Part shown: positions 25,016-33,881 of the stretch, one piece after another | Layout of the letters: each line of letters begins with the position of its first letter | Position numbering within the stretch: the stretch's first letter is position 1 | Virus record (IMG/VR): IMGVR_UViG_3300033064_007809 | Coordinates: 1-46,928 of that record | Length of the DNA: 46,928 nt | From: a virus | Strand: one strand, 5' to 3' | Program-made: the position numbers and the translations under genes | The notes under the pieces: model-generated | The model's database searches: none | What the model was told of the DNA's origin: nothing | The model's input: the letters and a program-made list of their open reading frames with translations, nothing else

Positions 25016-25876
25016 ATGATTATGGCAGAGGTGTTTAATCCCGTTCTTATGGTCCCAGATGGGTGGGGTTTTGCTCCCGAGGTCGCCTGGTTGGATTTTG
25101 CCGAGTCGGAGTCGTTTGCCGCGGAACTCGTTCCAGCCACCGTCAAGGCCACGGCTCAAGTAGGCACCACATATCGCAACCCGACCACAGGCGTTACGCT
25201 TCAAAAGCAACCATCGGGGCGGTGGAAAAAGACCGGCTCAGAAGTAAAAAATTCTCCCCCCAGAGATCCTAAAGCCCCGCCAACTCACTACCCCGAACGC
25301 ACGTCTGACTCCATAACCATTGGCTTCGGCCGCTTCAACCCTCCTACCATTGGCCACCAAAAACTTATTGAGCACATTGCCAAAGTGGCCAAGGAAGGCA
25401 ATTCCGACTACAATATTTTTGGCTCCCACTCCCAAGACCCTAAGGAAAACCCACTCGGCTCAGGTACAAAAACATCTTACATGAAAGAGATGTTCCCAGA
25501 CCACGCCGATAACGTCATCTATGACCAAAACGTTAAAAGTGTCCTCGATGCGCTTGAGGGGGCACATAAACGTGGTTACAAAGTGGCCAATGTTGTGGTA
25601 GGATCTGATAGAATGGAAGAGTTTAAAAAGATTGCAAACAAATACAATGGTGAGGGAAAAAAATATAACTTCCAAGCAATCAACCTTATCTCCGCGGGCG
25701 ATCGCGATGAGAGCGCCGGCGACGAGGTTAGCGCAATGTCCGCCTCGAAGTTACGTAAGGCTGCCACAGACGGAGATTTTAGCACCTTCGCAAGGGGAAT
25801 TCCCAATACGCTCTCTGCAAGGCGCAAAAAAGAACTGTATGATGAACTACGGGTCTCAATGGAGTTTAAAGACTAG
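25016..25876 (+). CDS. VPDGW-tagged nucleotidyltransferase (NMNAT/cytidylyltransferase-like)
   Basis: AGGAG sits 8 bases before the ATG at 25016. Residues 13-17 are V-P-D-G-W, the tag variant. A linker region (residues 50-95) has a small module TTYRNPTTGV followed by SGRWKK. The nucleotidyltransferase domain fills residues 98-286: GFGRFNPPTIGH (T/HxGH site, 111-114) and MSASKLRKA, the counterpart of the ISSTxxR loop. Phages of many groups carry this domain; its substrate is usually given as NMN or CTP-linked, but is not settled. The 95-residue N-terminal extension is not needed for catalysis, and fits a sorting region. Confidence 0.75.
   Translation: MIMAEVFNPVLMVPDGWGFAPEVAWLDFAESESFAAELVPATVKATAQVGTTYRNPTTGVTLQKQPSGRWKKTGSEVKNSPPRDPKAPPTHYPERTSDSITIGFGRFNPPTIGHQKLIEHIAKVAKEGNSDYNIFGSHSQDPKENPLGSGTKTSYMKEMFPDHADNVIYDQNVKSVLDALEGAHKRGYKVANVVVGSDRMEEFKKIANKYNGEGKKYNFQAINLISAGDRDESAGDEVSAMSASKLRKAATDGDFSTFARGIPNTLSARRKKELYDELRVSMEFKD
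25864..25873 (+). promoter_or_regulatory. GTTTAAAGAC candidate late promoter
   Basis: An exact copy overlapping the last codons (Phe-Lys-Asp) of the nucleotidyltransferase gene, 24 bases before the ATG at 25898. Confidence 0.45.
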
Positions 25877-25897
25877 TGTGATTAGGCGTTGGTACGC

Positions 25898-28447
25898 ATG
25901 ATAGACAAAGTTTTTAAGCCCGAGGATTGGGGCGTTGCTGATAAAAATGAGTGGGTGGCGGATAAGTTGTTGTTCGGTGAGGCCACAATGCCTGCTCTTG
26001 AAGGGCGGGATGTTGTAGGTTTTGTGGAGAGCATAGATTTTGCCGTTGAATTAGCTCCTGGCAAACCCGATGGCGTTCAGCAGTGGACAGATAAGGGTGG
26101 CAGACCCGTTAAATTCAATCCGTCCACAAAGTCCTGGTACCATATCGACCAATCTGCAAAGAAGGATCTTCAAAAGAAATTAGATACTCAGGGGCAACAG
26201 GATAGAAGACCCGAGCCTAAAAGCAAAGAAAAACCTCGCCCCACACCTTCATCCGAACAAGAGGAAAGACCAGTGCCTTCTCCAGTGCCGGCGGAGGCAC
26301 CATCAGTTCCTCCTCAGGGGGGAGATGAATCGAAACCCTCTTCACTCCCAGGCGAGAGACCTATTGGTCAAAATTTCTCCTTAGAATTAACAGAGACAAA
26401 TCAGCAGTTTTTAGATAAAATAAAATCCGAAGGTAAATGGAATGGCACGAACTTTATCGATCTAAGGCAAGTTATAGGAGATCAAACATCAATTCCGCCA
26501 AGGCACCTAGACGCTCTGTCTAGAATGCTAGTTACTTCGGGCTCCGATAAAATAGGTTGGTCGTATTTTGGTGGAGATGTGCCAGGTGGTGCTGGAAAAA
26601 TCTTTGCACAGGGCGGAGAGCTTATGACCCTGGCGTTTACTGCACTGCAGGAGCAGCAGTCTAAGAAACTCCAGTCCGTTATATCAGAGGTGCTGAAAGC
26701 GCAAAAAGAAAGAAAAGTGAAAGGCCAGATAATTACACCCGACTGGTTTCAAGCAGCACAGGACAACAAAACTGCTATACTTAACTCAATCAAGTCGAAT
26801 AAGGGAGGTGATGTATCTATTGTAGGAGGAGCCTGGGATACTAAAAACGAAGTTGAAGAGCTGGGAATGAAAGACTATGACACCGAAAAGGGATTTTCTA
26901 CGGACATTTATCTAAGACTCTCTGACGGATCCCTTCACCAGCCCTCTCTTAAAAAAGACACAAGAGTAAACTTCTTAAATTCTGGTGCTGGCCAATACGG
27001 TCAATTTATCGTGACGGCGCATGCAGAAAACCCAGATTCCCCGCACCAAGAGCAGGCTAAGTCTTATCTTGAAGCTCAAAAGATAAGGCTATCTATAATG
27101 AATGAGCTGGGAGTAGTAGCCCCACGTAAAAAAGATGGACCAGAAATAAATGACAAATGGAAAAAAGCTATCTCCGTAATTGAAAACACAGAAAAGGAAT
27201 CGTGGGCACAGCCCGATCAGTCTTATGACCAAAAGGTATACGCTAATAATCAAGATAAAAGGTTAAGAAGCGTTCTCTCTAAAAACATAGATACAATAAA
27301 ACAATTTGATTTATCCTCTATACCTACGGATAAAAATGCCATTTTCTCCTCTCTTCTTAAAAGAGAGGAAATAGACCCTGAAGATCTAAAAATAAAAGGT
27401 GCAGATTTTAAAAAACTAAGCTCAGTTGATAAACAGAGAGTAACTGAATCTAGAGAAAAAGCTAAGCAATTAGAATCAGAAGCGTTAGAAACCGCTACTG
27501 ACAACTCGGAATTGATTAAAAAGGCACAAAAAGAGATGCAAAATGCTGGAACAGACTGGGCCGGATTAGTAGACAAAATTGCCTCTGCTAAAAGCCTAAG
27601 TCGTTCTACAAGAAAACTAATCCACCTTGCGGCAATTAATCAAAACGTTGAAGGATATAAAGATGAGGTTCAACAAGCTCACAAAAACTTTATCTCTAGT
27701 GCAGTAGAAGGCATAAACACCAACCCGTCTCTACGGGACGGAATGCTTAGAGAGCTCAAAAATAACTTCCCTATCAGAGACGTTGCTGAAGGGAAAGAAG
27801 TGATGGCCATTGGAGATCTTTCCTTTGATACTCAGACCTGCAGAGATATTTTTGGTACAACTGACTTTGAACAGATTAAAACTGGATTTAAAGTAGCCAC
27901 TGATGAAAGTGGAACTCCCTACCTCGGTTGGGTTGGCAAAGCTGGCAGCGGTCCTCTACTCCCCCTAGCAAAAATTAACGTTAGAGAGGACGGGGTGGGA
28001 TATGGGTCTTCAATAAAGCACGAGATGGTACTTCATCCGGATTTTGCTAGTAGACTTCGCCAAGCAAATGCTAAGGAGTACGGAACTGGTAGCGGAAGAA
28101 CCTTCTCAGAATTAGAGTTTGAAGAAATGAACAAAAAACCATCTTTTGAGGACTATATGGAAATCCTAAGGGCCAAACGGGCCGCTTCCGCCTCTAACAA
28201 CGAGGCCATGGGCACCAATTACGCCGATGGCACAGTATTCTACAAAGGCAAAGCGCTCGGCCGTTGCCCAGCAGGTACAACCCGCTCCGGCAAAACCTGT
28301 GTACCAGGGGCAGGAACAACGCCCATGGCCCCAGGATACAAAACTCCAGACCTAGGTGGACTATCACGGGCCCAAGTCCAAGCCCTATCCAAAGCTCGCT
28401 CCACCGAAGATATTATTAAAGCACACAAAAAATCTAACAAACAATGA
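25898..28447 (+). CDS. Large tag-variant protein of unknown function (849 aa)
   Basis: Start at ATG 25898; a TTG three codons upstream is in frame. Residues 7-11 read K-P-E-D-W, a divergent version of the VPEGW tag. Residues about 50-85 contain a module PGKPDGVQQWTDKGGRPV that recurs in the ADP-ribosyltransferase at 41385. After a Pro-rich linker (residues 100-160) comes a large folded region. Near residues 350-375, TDIYLRLSDGSLHQPSLKK resembles the D...(S/E)xK core of PD-(D/E)XK-like nucleases, but this is weak. A C-terminal C-x-A-G-T-T-R-S-G-K-x-C segment may bind metal. Probably a late, virion-associated protein. Confidence 0.55.
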   Translation: MIDKVFKPEDWGVADKNEWVADKLLFGEATMPALEGRDVVGFVESIDFAVELAPGKPDGVQQWTDKGGRPVKFNPSTKSWYHIDQSAKKDLQKKLDTQGQQDRRPEPKSKEKPRPTPSSEQEERPVPSPVPAEAPSVPPQGGDESKPSSLPGERPIGQNFSLELTETNQQFLDKIKSEGKWNGTNFIDLRQVIGDQTSIPPRHLDALSRMLVTSGSDKIGWSYFGGDVPGGAGKIFAQGGELMTLAFTALQEQQSKKLQSVISEVLKAQKERKVKGQIITPDWFQAAQDNKTAILNSIKSNKGGDVSIVGGAWDTKNEVEELGMKDYDTEKGFSTDIYLRLSDGSLHQPSLKKDTRVNFLNSGAGQYGQFIVTAHAENPDSPHQEQAKSYLEAQKIRLSIMNELGVVAPRKKDGPEINDKWKKAISVIENTEKESWAQPDQSYDQKVYANNQDKRLRSVLSKNIDTIKQFDLSSIPTDKNAIFSSLLKREEIDPEDLKIKGADFKKLSSVDKQRVTESREKAKQLESEALETATDNSELIKKAQKEMQNAGTDWAGLVDKIASAKSLSRSTRKLIHLAAINQNVEGYKDEVQQAHKNFISSAVEGINTNPSLRDGMLRELKNNFPIRDVAEGKEVMAIGDLSFDTQTCRDIFGTTDFEQIKTGFKVATDESGTPYLGWVGKAGSGPLLPLAKINVREDGVGYGSSIKHEMVLHPDFASRLRQANAKEYGTGSGRTFSELEFEEMNKKPSFEDYMEILRAKRAASASNNEAMGTNYADGTVFYKGKALGRCPAGTTRSGKTCVPGAGTTPMAPGYKTPDLGGLSRAQVQALSKARSTEDIIKAHKKSNKQ

Positions 28448-28683
28448 TCGAAAAAATTTCAAAACCAGTCCGATTTGACAAAGAAGTCCCCTGGTTGATA
28501 GTAGCACGTGACGGAGAGAAGTTCTTCGTTGCCAAAGAAGACATTCTTGCAGAGGATCCGACCATGGAACTCATCGAGATGGGGAGCAGATCGCTGCTCC
28601 AATGGGCCATGGAGTATCAGTATCCTCTCCGTAAATTTGTACGTTTGCAAAAACTTCTCGTTGAGAAGTACTTCAATCCGTAA
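28444..28683 (+). CDS. Small hypothetical protein (79 aa)
   Basis: Overlaps the previous stop by 4 bases (ATGA), so it is translated from the same message. The sequence has a strand-rich start (VPWLIVARDGEKFFVAKED) and a basic helical end (FVRLQKLLVEKYF). No family recognised. Could be a small partner of the large protein upstream. Confidence 0.55.
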   Translation: MIEKISKPVRFDKEVPWLIVARDGEKFFVAKEDILAEDPTMELIEMGSRSLLQWAMEYQYPLRKFVRLQKLLVEKYFNP

Positions 28684-28720
28684 TAAACTGTAACATAGAT
28701 TCACCACTGAGCTCATCCTC

Positions 28721-28729
28721 TGATAGAAT
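28721..28729 (+). promoter_or_regulatory. Extended -10 promoter TGATAGAAT with flanking inverted repeat
   Basis: TAGAAT with TG extension, 28 bases before the ATG at 28757. CTCAT (28712-28716) and ATGAG are inverted around it, so the box lies inside a short palindrome that could be an operator. Confidence 0.4.
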
Positions 28730-28756
28730 GAGGACATAAACCTACCTAGTGAGTCT

Positions 28757-29596
28757 ATGTCTTGTTTGTCTTTTGACTATCAGTATATTAAAGTTGCGCG
28801 AGAAATCCTTGAAGAAGGGACCAATGTAGTAGGACGTATGGGCCTTCGTTACAAACAGGTATTTGGTCAAAATATCAAGGTGGACTTACGAGATGGCTTT
28901 CCGGCCCTAACGCTTCGTAAAATGCCCGTACAAAACCTCTACCGCGAATTTTGCTGGGATATTAACGGAAATTTTGAAGTGGCCAGTCTCGGCCCAGCCA
29001 AACATTTTTGGGAGTTTTTAGCAGATGCTGAGGGTCGTCTCCCCGGAGCATATGGCAGGTCTTGGAGGGCTTGGCCTACAACCTGCCCTGAACAGAATAT
29101 GGAGTGGGAAGAGTTTCATAATGAGCCTTTCGACCAACTCAAGTGGATCTGGGAACAGCTCCGCACAAACCCCACCAACCGTCAATTAGTATTGCAAACG
29201 CTCAACCCTTCTTATGAGCACTTAGTATGTCCTCCATGTCATACTGGAATTGTTTTTAGCTCTGAGGGTAAGCATTTAGATATTCTAGTAACGGCCCGCA
29301 GTAACGACCTTGCCGTAGGTTTGCCGTTAGATATGTTTCGCTATGCTCTTCTTTGTACCAAAATGGGGCAAGACGCCTCACTCATCCCCCGTTATGTAAT
29401 GTTCGCCTCGGCCAACAATCACATCTATGAGCAAAACGAGCGTGCCATTTGCTCCATCATCACCAACGTACCCATCTCTTCTTGCGATGTATGGATCAAC
29501 AACGAGAAGCCAATCTTCGACCTCGATCCAGAAACCGATTTTGAGTTGGTTGATTATGCCTCGCATCCAGGAGTTCGTATGGAAGTGGCAAATTGA
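28757..29596 (+). CDS. Thymidylate-synthase-family enzyme, predicted dCMP hydroxymethylase or methylase
   Basis: A 279-residue member of the thymidylate synthase fold. The nucleophile is C161 (PPCH); phosphate binding comes from R181-S-N-D; NNHIYEQN fits the H-x-Y loop. The residue that reads the pyrimidine base is Asp192 in GLPLD, where thymidylate synthases have Asn (GLPFN, N177 in E. coli). In T4 dCMP hydroxymethylase that position is Asp, and the Asn-to-Asp change in thymidylate synthase shifts preference to dCMP. So the likely product is 5-hydroxymethyl- or 5-methyl-dCMP, implying modified cytosine in phage DNA. The 4-base overlap links it to the 5' nuclease. Confidence 0.75.
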   Translation: MSCLSFDYQYIKVAREILEEGTNVVGRMGLRYKQVFGQNIKVDLRDGFPALTLRKMPVQNLYREFCWDINGNFEVASLGPAKHFWEFLADAEGRLPGAYGRSWRAWPTTCPEQNMEWEEFHNEPFDQLKWIWEQLRTNPTNRQLVLQTLNPSYEHLVCPPCHTGIVFSSEGKHLDILVTARSNDLAVGLPLDMFRYALLCTKMGQDASLIPRYVMFASANNHIYEQNERAICSIITNVPISSCDVWINNEKPIFDLDPETDFELVDYASHPGVRMEVAN

Positions 29597-30897
29597 AACC
29601 CCCAATCCACTCCTTACCCGACTACTCCAACACCACCACCCTCCTCGAAGATGTATTTGAGCCAACACTCGATCCTGTTGTCCCGATTTGCATTATTGAT
29701 TTCAAGGTGGCGGCGCATTTTATCTGTAACTATGCGGAAACCGCTAATGACGTGGCAGATGGCAACGAGGAAGAACTGAGGCAAATCCTCCGGGCCATGT
29801 GGGCCTATAGACTCAACCGCGGGCCAGATATGCTCGCTCCTTTCCCTTTCACAGCGCTTATCACCGATGATCTTAAAGGACCTCTTACTGAACAATTTGC
29901 CGAAGCTTCTGCCTCTGGAACGGGCTATTGGCGCCACATCGAAGCGCATAAGCTTGAAATGGCAGAGTATAAAGGAGGCCGCGGAGAAAAAACGAGTTTC
30001 TTTAATCTTGTCCAGGAGGAGGGATATAGATATATAGGGGCGCCCGGCTCCACATTCCACTATTTTGCCAAAGAGTTCTTTGAGGCCGATGACATTGCAG
30101 GCCACGTTTGCAGACTTAAACGCGCTGCAAATAAACGTTCTAAGTTGGCAAAAAGACAGATGATTTTGCACACTGTCGACGGAGATTGGCAGGGTCTTTG
30201 CTCCGACACCCACGGTATCTATTGGGCAAATACCGGACCCTGGATGCCTCGGCTTCGCTCAGAGCGCGAAGTCTGCGACTACTACCTGCGTAAGGAGGGC
30301 ATGCATATTACATCGGCAAGGGGATGCTATGACTTTAAGGTTGAGTATGGTGATCTTGGTGATAACCTCTATCCTGGCACCCCGCTCAGGTTCTTTGATC
30401 TCTATGAGCCGGATGATGAGTGGAAGTTTGATAAGCAGGATACCGACTCACTGACCAAGATGCTAAAGTCTACGGCCCCGTCCAATCGCCCAGATCATAT
30501 GAAATCTGCCAAGATGTTCCTGCTTAAAAGGGGGATATTTCTGCCCGAGATTGGAACGACCTGGGAAGAAGATAAGACTCTGTTTTTTCGACGCGCTAAA
30601 AAGTCCCGTGAGGCCAACTCTCACAAAGAACTCAGGGGGAAGAATAGGACACTGTGCCTTGAGAAGATCTCCGATCCTTCAACCTTTGAGAAATGCAAAG
30701 AATTAGCCAAGGAAGATCTTAAAACTCACTCCGAAATAAAAAAAGAGACCGAAGTTCTTCGTGTCTGTCGTGAGAAGGAAGATAAGAAGTGCATCCGGGA
30801 ACTGAGAATCATTCTCAGAGGGCTTAAGGACTTACGCGTCTCCATCAAAGACCAACTGGCGCAGTTGCTAGGTAACAAATTGGCCCCTGGCCCTTGA
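29593..30897 (+). CDS. PIN-domain 5'-3' exonuclease (flap-nuclease-like)
   Basis: TTG start overlapping the previous TGA; 434 residues. The order of motifs fits the FEN/5' nuclease family: an early Asp strand (CIIDFK), a segment YWRHIEAHKLEMAEYKGGR corresponding to W-R-x-x-x-x-x-x-Y-K, then EADDIAG (E164, D166, D167) and a D196-G-D198-W-Q that corresponds to the D-x-D-x-x-Q metal site. Such enzymes remove RNA primers and flaps in phage replication. The C-terminal 100 residues are highly charged and helical. A terminator follows after 25 bases. Confidence 0.65.
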   Translation: MKPPIHSLPDYSNTTTLLEDVFEPTLDPVVPICIIDFKVAAHFICNYAETANDVADGNEEELRQILRAMWAYRLNRGPDMLAPFPFTALITDDLKGPLTEQFAEASASGTGYWRHIEAHKLEMAEYKGGRGEKTSFFNLVQEEGYRYIGAPGSTFHYFAKEFFEADDIAGHVCRLKRAANKRSKLAKRQMILHTVDGDWQGLCSDTHGIYWANTGPWMPRLRSEREVCDYYLRKEGMHITSARGCYDFKVEYGDLGDNLYPGTPLRFFDLYEPDDEWKFDKQDTDSLTKMLKSTAPSNRPDHMKSAKMFLLKRGIFLPEIGTTWEEDKTLFFRRAKKSREANSHKELRGKNRTLCLEKISDPSTFEKCKELAKEDLKTHSEIKKETEVLRVCREKEDKKCIRELRIILRGLKDLRVSIKDQLAQLLGNKLAPGP

Positions 30898-30916
30898 TCC
30901 TCTGCCTTAAATGGTC

Positions 30917-30922
30917 TATAAT
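30917..30922 (+). promoter_or_regulatory. -10 box TATAAT overlapping a terminator
   Basis: TATAAT within TGGTCTATAATTGG, immediately before the hairpin at 30923. A start site would fall inside the hairpin, so initiation and termination may influence each other. The 36-base distance to the ATG at 30958 fits a short leader. Confidence 0.4.
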
Positions 30923-30946
30923 TGGTCCATACGGACCATTTTTTTA
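30923..30946 (+). terminator. Rho-independent terminator after the 5' nuclease
   Basis: A perfect 6-base stem TGGTCC / GGACCA with loop ATAC, followed by a run of seven T. The core TGGTCCATACGG is shared with the hairpin at 15230. Confidence 0.75.
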
Positions 30947-30957
30947 TCCCCGAGCAC

Positions 30958-32802
30958 ATGGCAGAATCTAAGAATCAAGGGCACTCATCCGCTAAAGAGA
31001 CTATGATGTCGGATTGTATTGGCCCATCAAAAAAGTACAAGAAGATTTTGGCCTGGGCAGAAAACCGCGGCTACTATCTCCGATTCAACTACGACGCCAA
31101 ACTCACCGGGTACCACTCACTCTATGAAGAGTATTCTCCAAACAAAGATCCCAACTCCCCCAGCTCAATTACCTGTCCGTCTTGGTTTCAGTTTCTCATA
31201 CCCGCCTCTGAAATCCGCCTTGAAACCGCTCAAGAAACAATTCTTGATGAAGATGTGCTTCATGAAATGAGTGCCGAGGAACAGGAATTTGCCGTGCCTC
31301 TATTTGTCTATCGTTCTGGCCGAAGTAGCGAAGTCACCGACCATGTCCTCGGCCTAGAAAACCTCAAGGCGATGAGGCACAAAAAACTAGGCGGTGGAAA
31401 ATACCGGCTCGGTATTGCATACTCCCCAGCCACAATGAAGGGGAAGAAAGACGCCGTGCGGGAGACCTATGCCTATGTCCCCGAGCTGGAGTGGTTTGAT
31501 GAAAGTCTCCGAGGGTTGGGGTTTGAGGATATTATTCGCATCTTCCCTTACCATGAAGCGCAGATGATGAAATTGATTATCGGCCGGGCGTGTGTCGGCC
31601 GGACAGGCACAGTCCATCCGGGCACTCACAAAGTCCTTGAGCACGGATTCCGCAAGGCAGGTGTTGTGATTGGTGAGCCGGGTGTAGGCAAAACGATCAC
31701 CCTCAATGGCATTCTCAACGCCATGAAGTATGTCGGCTATGATGTAACCTCGATGGGAGATTTTGGCTCCCGGTTCAATCAGGGTAGCTCTGTTACGTCT
31801 CACTTGGCCTACAACGACGACCTCACTCTAGAGAGCCTAGAGCGAATGTTAAAAGCCCACAGTTTTAAGTCTGTGGTTACTGGAGGCACGGAAAAAATCG
31901 AGAATAAGGGCACGGATGCCATCGAGGTTGTGTCCAACACCGTCATCTTGGCAAACTGCAATGACTGGGCGCCCAGCATGGTTTATGCACTAGACTCGGG
32001 TGCTGTGAGTCGTCTCGCACCCATCTCCACCTACAGACTCTTTGAACTCGAGGAGATGGGCGAGAACGAAGGCCACGATGTCCACCCCGGCTCGCATATT
32101 AAGTGGTTGTGCGAAGAGCACAATACCGACCCGATGTCACTCTATCTCCGGGTCCTTCGCGATTGCACCGACTTCTTCCTCTCTAAGTGTGAGCAGACCG
32201 AAGATGTTCACTTCTACTCAGAGAGGTTGATGCCTTACTTAAAAATCCAATTGCATAAAAATGCCTTAGAGTGTTTTATTAGGTTCGGGTTTTTGGCATA
32301 TGCACTCCGCCAACGCAAACTTGAAGGGGATTGGTTGCCGGAACTTACGCTGGGGAGCATCTCTGAAATGATTAGTACCATTAGGTTTTTAATGATCGAC
32401 AAGAGGGCGGATAGTTTTAGAACCCTACTCAAAAAAGACTGGGAAGATAAACACCGAGAAGCTTCTCATCCATACTGGGCCCAACGCAAACTCCTCATCA
32501 CGAGTATTGATAAAGCCTACGAAGTATTCAATACTTTCAAAGCTGATAGGGACGTAGCAATTGCCACAGAAAATGCATTTGAGGTCCTAAGACTACGCGA
32601 TGGGTTCTCCATGGGCAAAAAAATGTCCTACATTGTAAGAACCTGGGAGACAATCAAAGGAGAGAAGTCACGAATTTATAAACTTGGCAGAGAACTCTTT
32701 GACCAACTTTCCGAAGAAGATCAAAATATCCTATTCGACGATACATTACGCACAGATACCTCATGGATCTATTCTCCTGACTACGACCCAACTCTGGCCT
32801 AA
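30958..32802 (+). CDS. SF3-like AAA+ replicative helicase
   Basis: I take the ATG at 30958; an upstream TTG lies inside the terminator hairpin and is unlikely. The ATPase domain begins near residue 239 with GEPGVGKT (Walker A), followed about 40 residues later by AYNDD (Walker B), then NTVILANCNDW (sensor-1-like N) and AVSRLAPI with a conserved Arg. The short Walker A-B distance and the LANCNDW pattern are those of superfamily 3 helicases such as D5-like. The 230-residue N-terminus does not look like a primase; the primase function is in the following gene. A helicase-primase pair follows. Confidence 0.65.
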   Translation: MAESKNQGHSSAKETMMSDCIGPSKKYKKILAWAENRGYYLRFNYDAKLTGYHSLYEEYSPNKDPNSPSSITCPSWFQFLIPASEIRLETAQETILDEDVLHEMSAEEQEFAVPLFVYRSGRSSEVTDHVLGLENLKAMRHKKLGGGKYRLGIAYSPATMKGKKDAVRETYAYVPELEWFDESLRGLGFEDIIRIFPYHEAQMMKLIIGRACVGRTGTVHPGTHKVLEHGFRKAGVVIGEPGVGKTITLNGILNAMKYVGYDVTSMGDFGSRFNQGSSVTSHLAYNDDLTLESLERMLKAHSFKSVVTGGTEKIENKGTDAIEVVSNTVILANCNDWAPSMVYALDSGAVSRLAPISTYRLFELEEMGENEGHDVHPGSHIKWLCEEHNTDPMSLYLRVLRDCTDFFLSKCEQTEDVHFYSERLMPYLKIQLHKNALECFIRFGFLAYALRQRKLEGDWLPELTLGSISEMISTIRFLMIDKRADSFRTLLKKDWEDKHREASHPYWAQRKLLITSIDKAYEVFNTFKADRDVAIATENAFEVLRLRDGFSMGKKMSYIVRTWETIKGEKSRIYKLGRELFDQLSEEDQNILFDDTLRTDTSWIYSPDYDPTLA

Positions 32803-32888
32803 TACCCCCCCCCACCACGTTGTCACAATTGGCTCCAGCCTCAGAATAATTTGTGAAGAGGGGGCTACTCATAACTTTTTTACCATCC

Positions 32889-33881
32889 ATGCCTACCACC
32901 TCCGCCCTAATCTCACTTGACTTCGAGCAATGGGACCACAAACCCTCCCCGAAGCTTCAATACCTCAACCAAGTAGACAAGTTTGGCAACCCACGTACCG
33001 AAGTCCGTGTCATTGGCGCCCGCCTTGGGGCCAATATTGAGCAGGTAACTCCAAAGTCCCTGGCCCGCTTCGTATCCCGTGGCCAAACCTGGTCCCCCTT
33101 CGTCTTCCAAGAATGCCCTCAATGGAAACGTCCACGTCGCATCGAGGCCCTTTTTAAAAGTTGCCAAGTGTTTGCCTTAGACTTTGACAGCGGAGAGAGC
33201 GTACAAGACATTGAAGATCAGGCCAAGGCCCTCGGCCTTCAATTCAATCTCATCCACCATTCATTTTCTTCTACCCCAGAGCATCCAAAGCTCCGTGGCA
33301 TTGTCTTTGTGGAAGAGGAAATCACCGACTTCGATCAGGCCAAACTCTACTCCACGGCTCTCGCCCATGCATTCGATGGGGCGGATAAGCAATGTATTGA
33401 TGTGGCTCGGCTTTATTTTGGCTCGCGGGCCGATTCCATCGTCACCGCGAGTTCCAGCTCGGAAGTGGAAATAAAAACCCTAGAGGGGATTGCTTCTTCT
33501 ACAGGGGCAGAAAAATTTATGGTAAAGGGGGAAAGAAATGTCTCCAAGCCGGACAACGCAGAGTGGGGGGATGCAAAGGTTCAGCGTTCCATCCTTGCGG
33601 GACTGAGCGCCTCAAAACGATCATATGTTAAACGCAAAGTTCTCGGGATCTTAAAAGACATTGAGGAGTTTGACGGATCCAAGGGCTCGAGGTACGAATG
33701 CGTTTGGAGAAGTACATCTCGGCTGGCACGTATGCCCGAGGTGGTTGGAAGTGCCGTTTTCCAGTGGGCTATGGAGGCCATTGAGAAGAATTCGCATTTT
33801 GCCAACTGGGATTGGGATGCAAGTAACGTGGTAATGACTGCCATCGAATGGAGTTCTAACCACGCCGATGACTCGGTTTAA
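32889..33881 (+). CDS. Archaeo-eukaryotic-type primase (AEP/PrimPol-like)
   Basis: I take the ATG at 32889; a GTG 36 bases earlier is in frame. Motifs typical of AEP primases are in order: FALDFDSGES (catalytic D98 and D100), then HHSFSSTPEHPKLRGIVF (motif II, S-x-x-x-x-x-x-H-P-K-x-R-G), then a D-x-x-R-L-Y-F-G motif III. The C-terminal third is helical. Adjacent to the SF3 helicase, it most likely makes primers at replication start. A run of nine C (32805-32813) separates the two genes. Confidence 0.65.
   Translation: MPTTSALISLDFEQWDHKPSPKLQYLNQVDKFGNPRTEVRVIGARLGANIEQVTPKSLARFVSRGQTWSPFVFQECPQWKRPRRIEALFKSCQVFALDFDSGESVQDIEDQAKALGLQFNLIHHSFSSTPEHPKLRGIVFVEEEITDFDQAKLYSTALAHAFDGADKQCIDVARLYFGSRADSIVTASSSSEVEIKTLEGIASSTGAEKFMVKGERNVSKPDNAEWGDAKVQRSILAGLSASKRSYVKRKVLGILKDIEEFDGSKGSRYECVWRSTSRLARMPEVVGSAVFQWAMEAIEKNSHFANWDWDASNVVMTAIEWSSNHADDSV

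Noticed and set aside
25699-25706. HIP1 octamer GCGATCGC as evidence of host adaptation
   Set aside because: I saw only this copy, within coding sequence, so it carries no weight.
30922-30957. Helicase start at the TTG at 30922
   Set aside because: The codon is inside the terminator hairpin; the ATG at 30958 is better placed.
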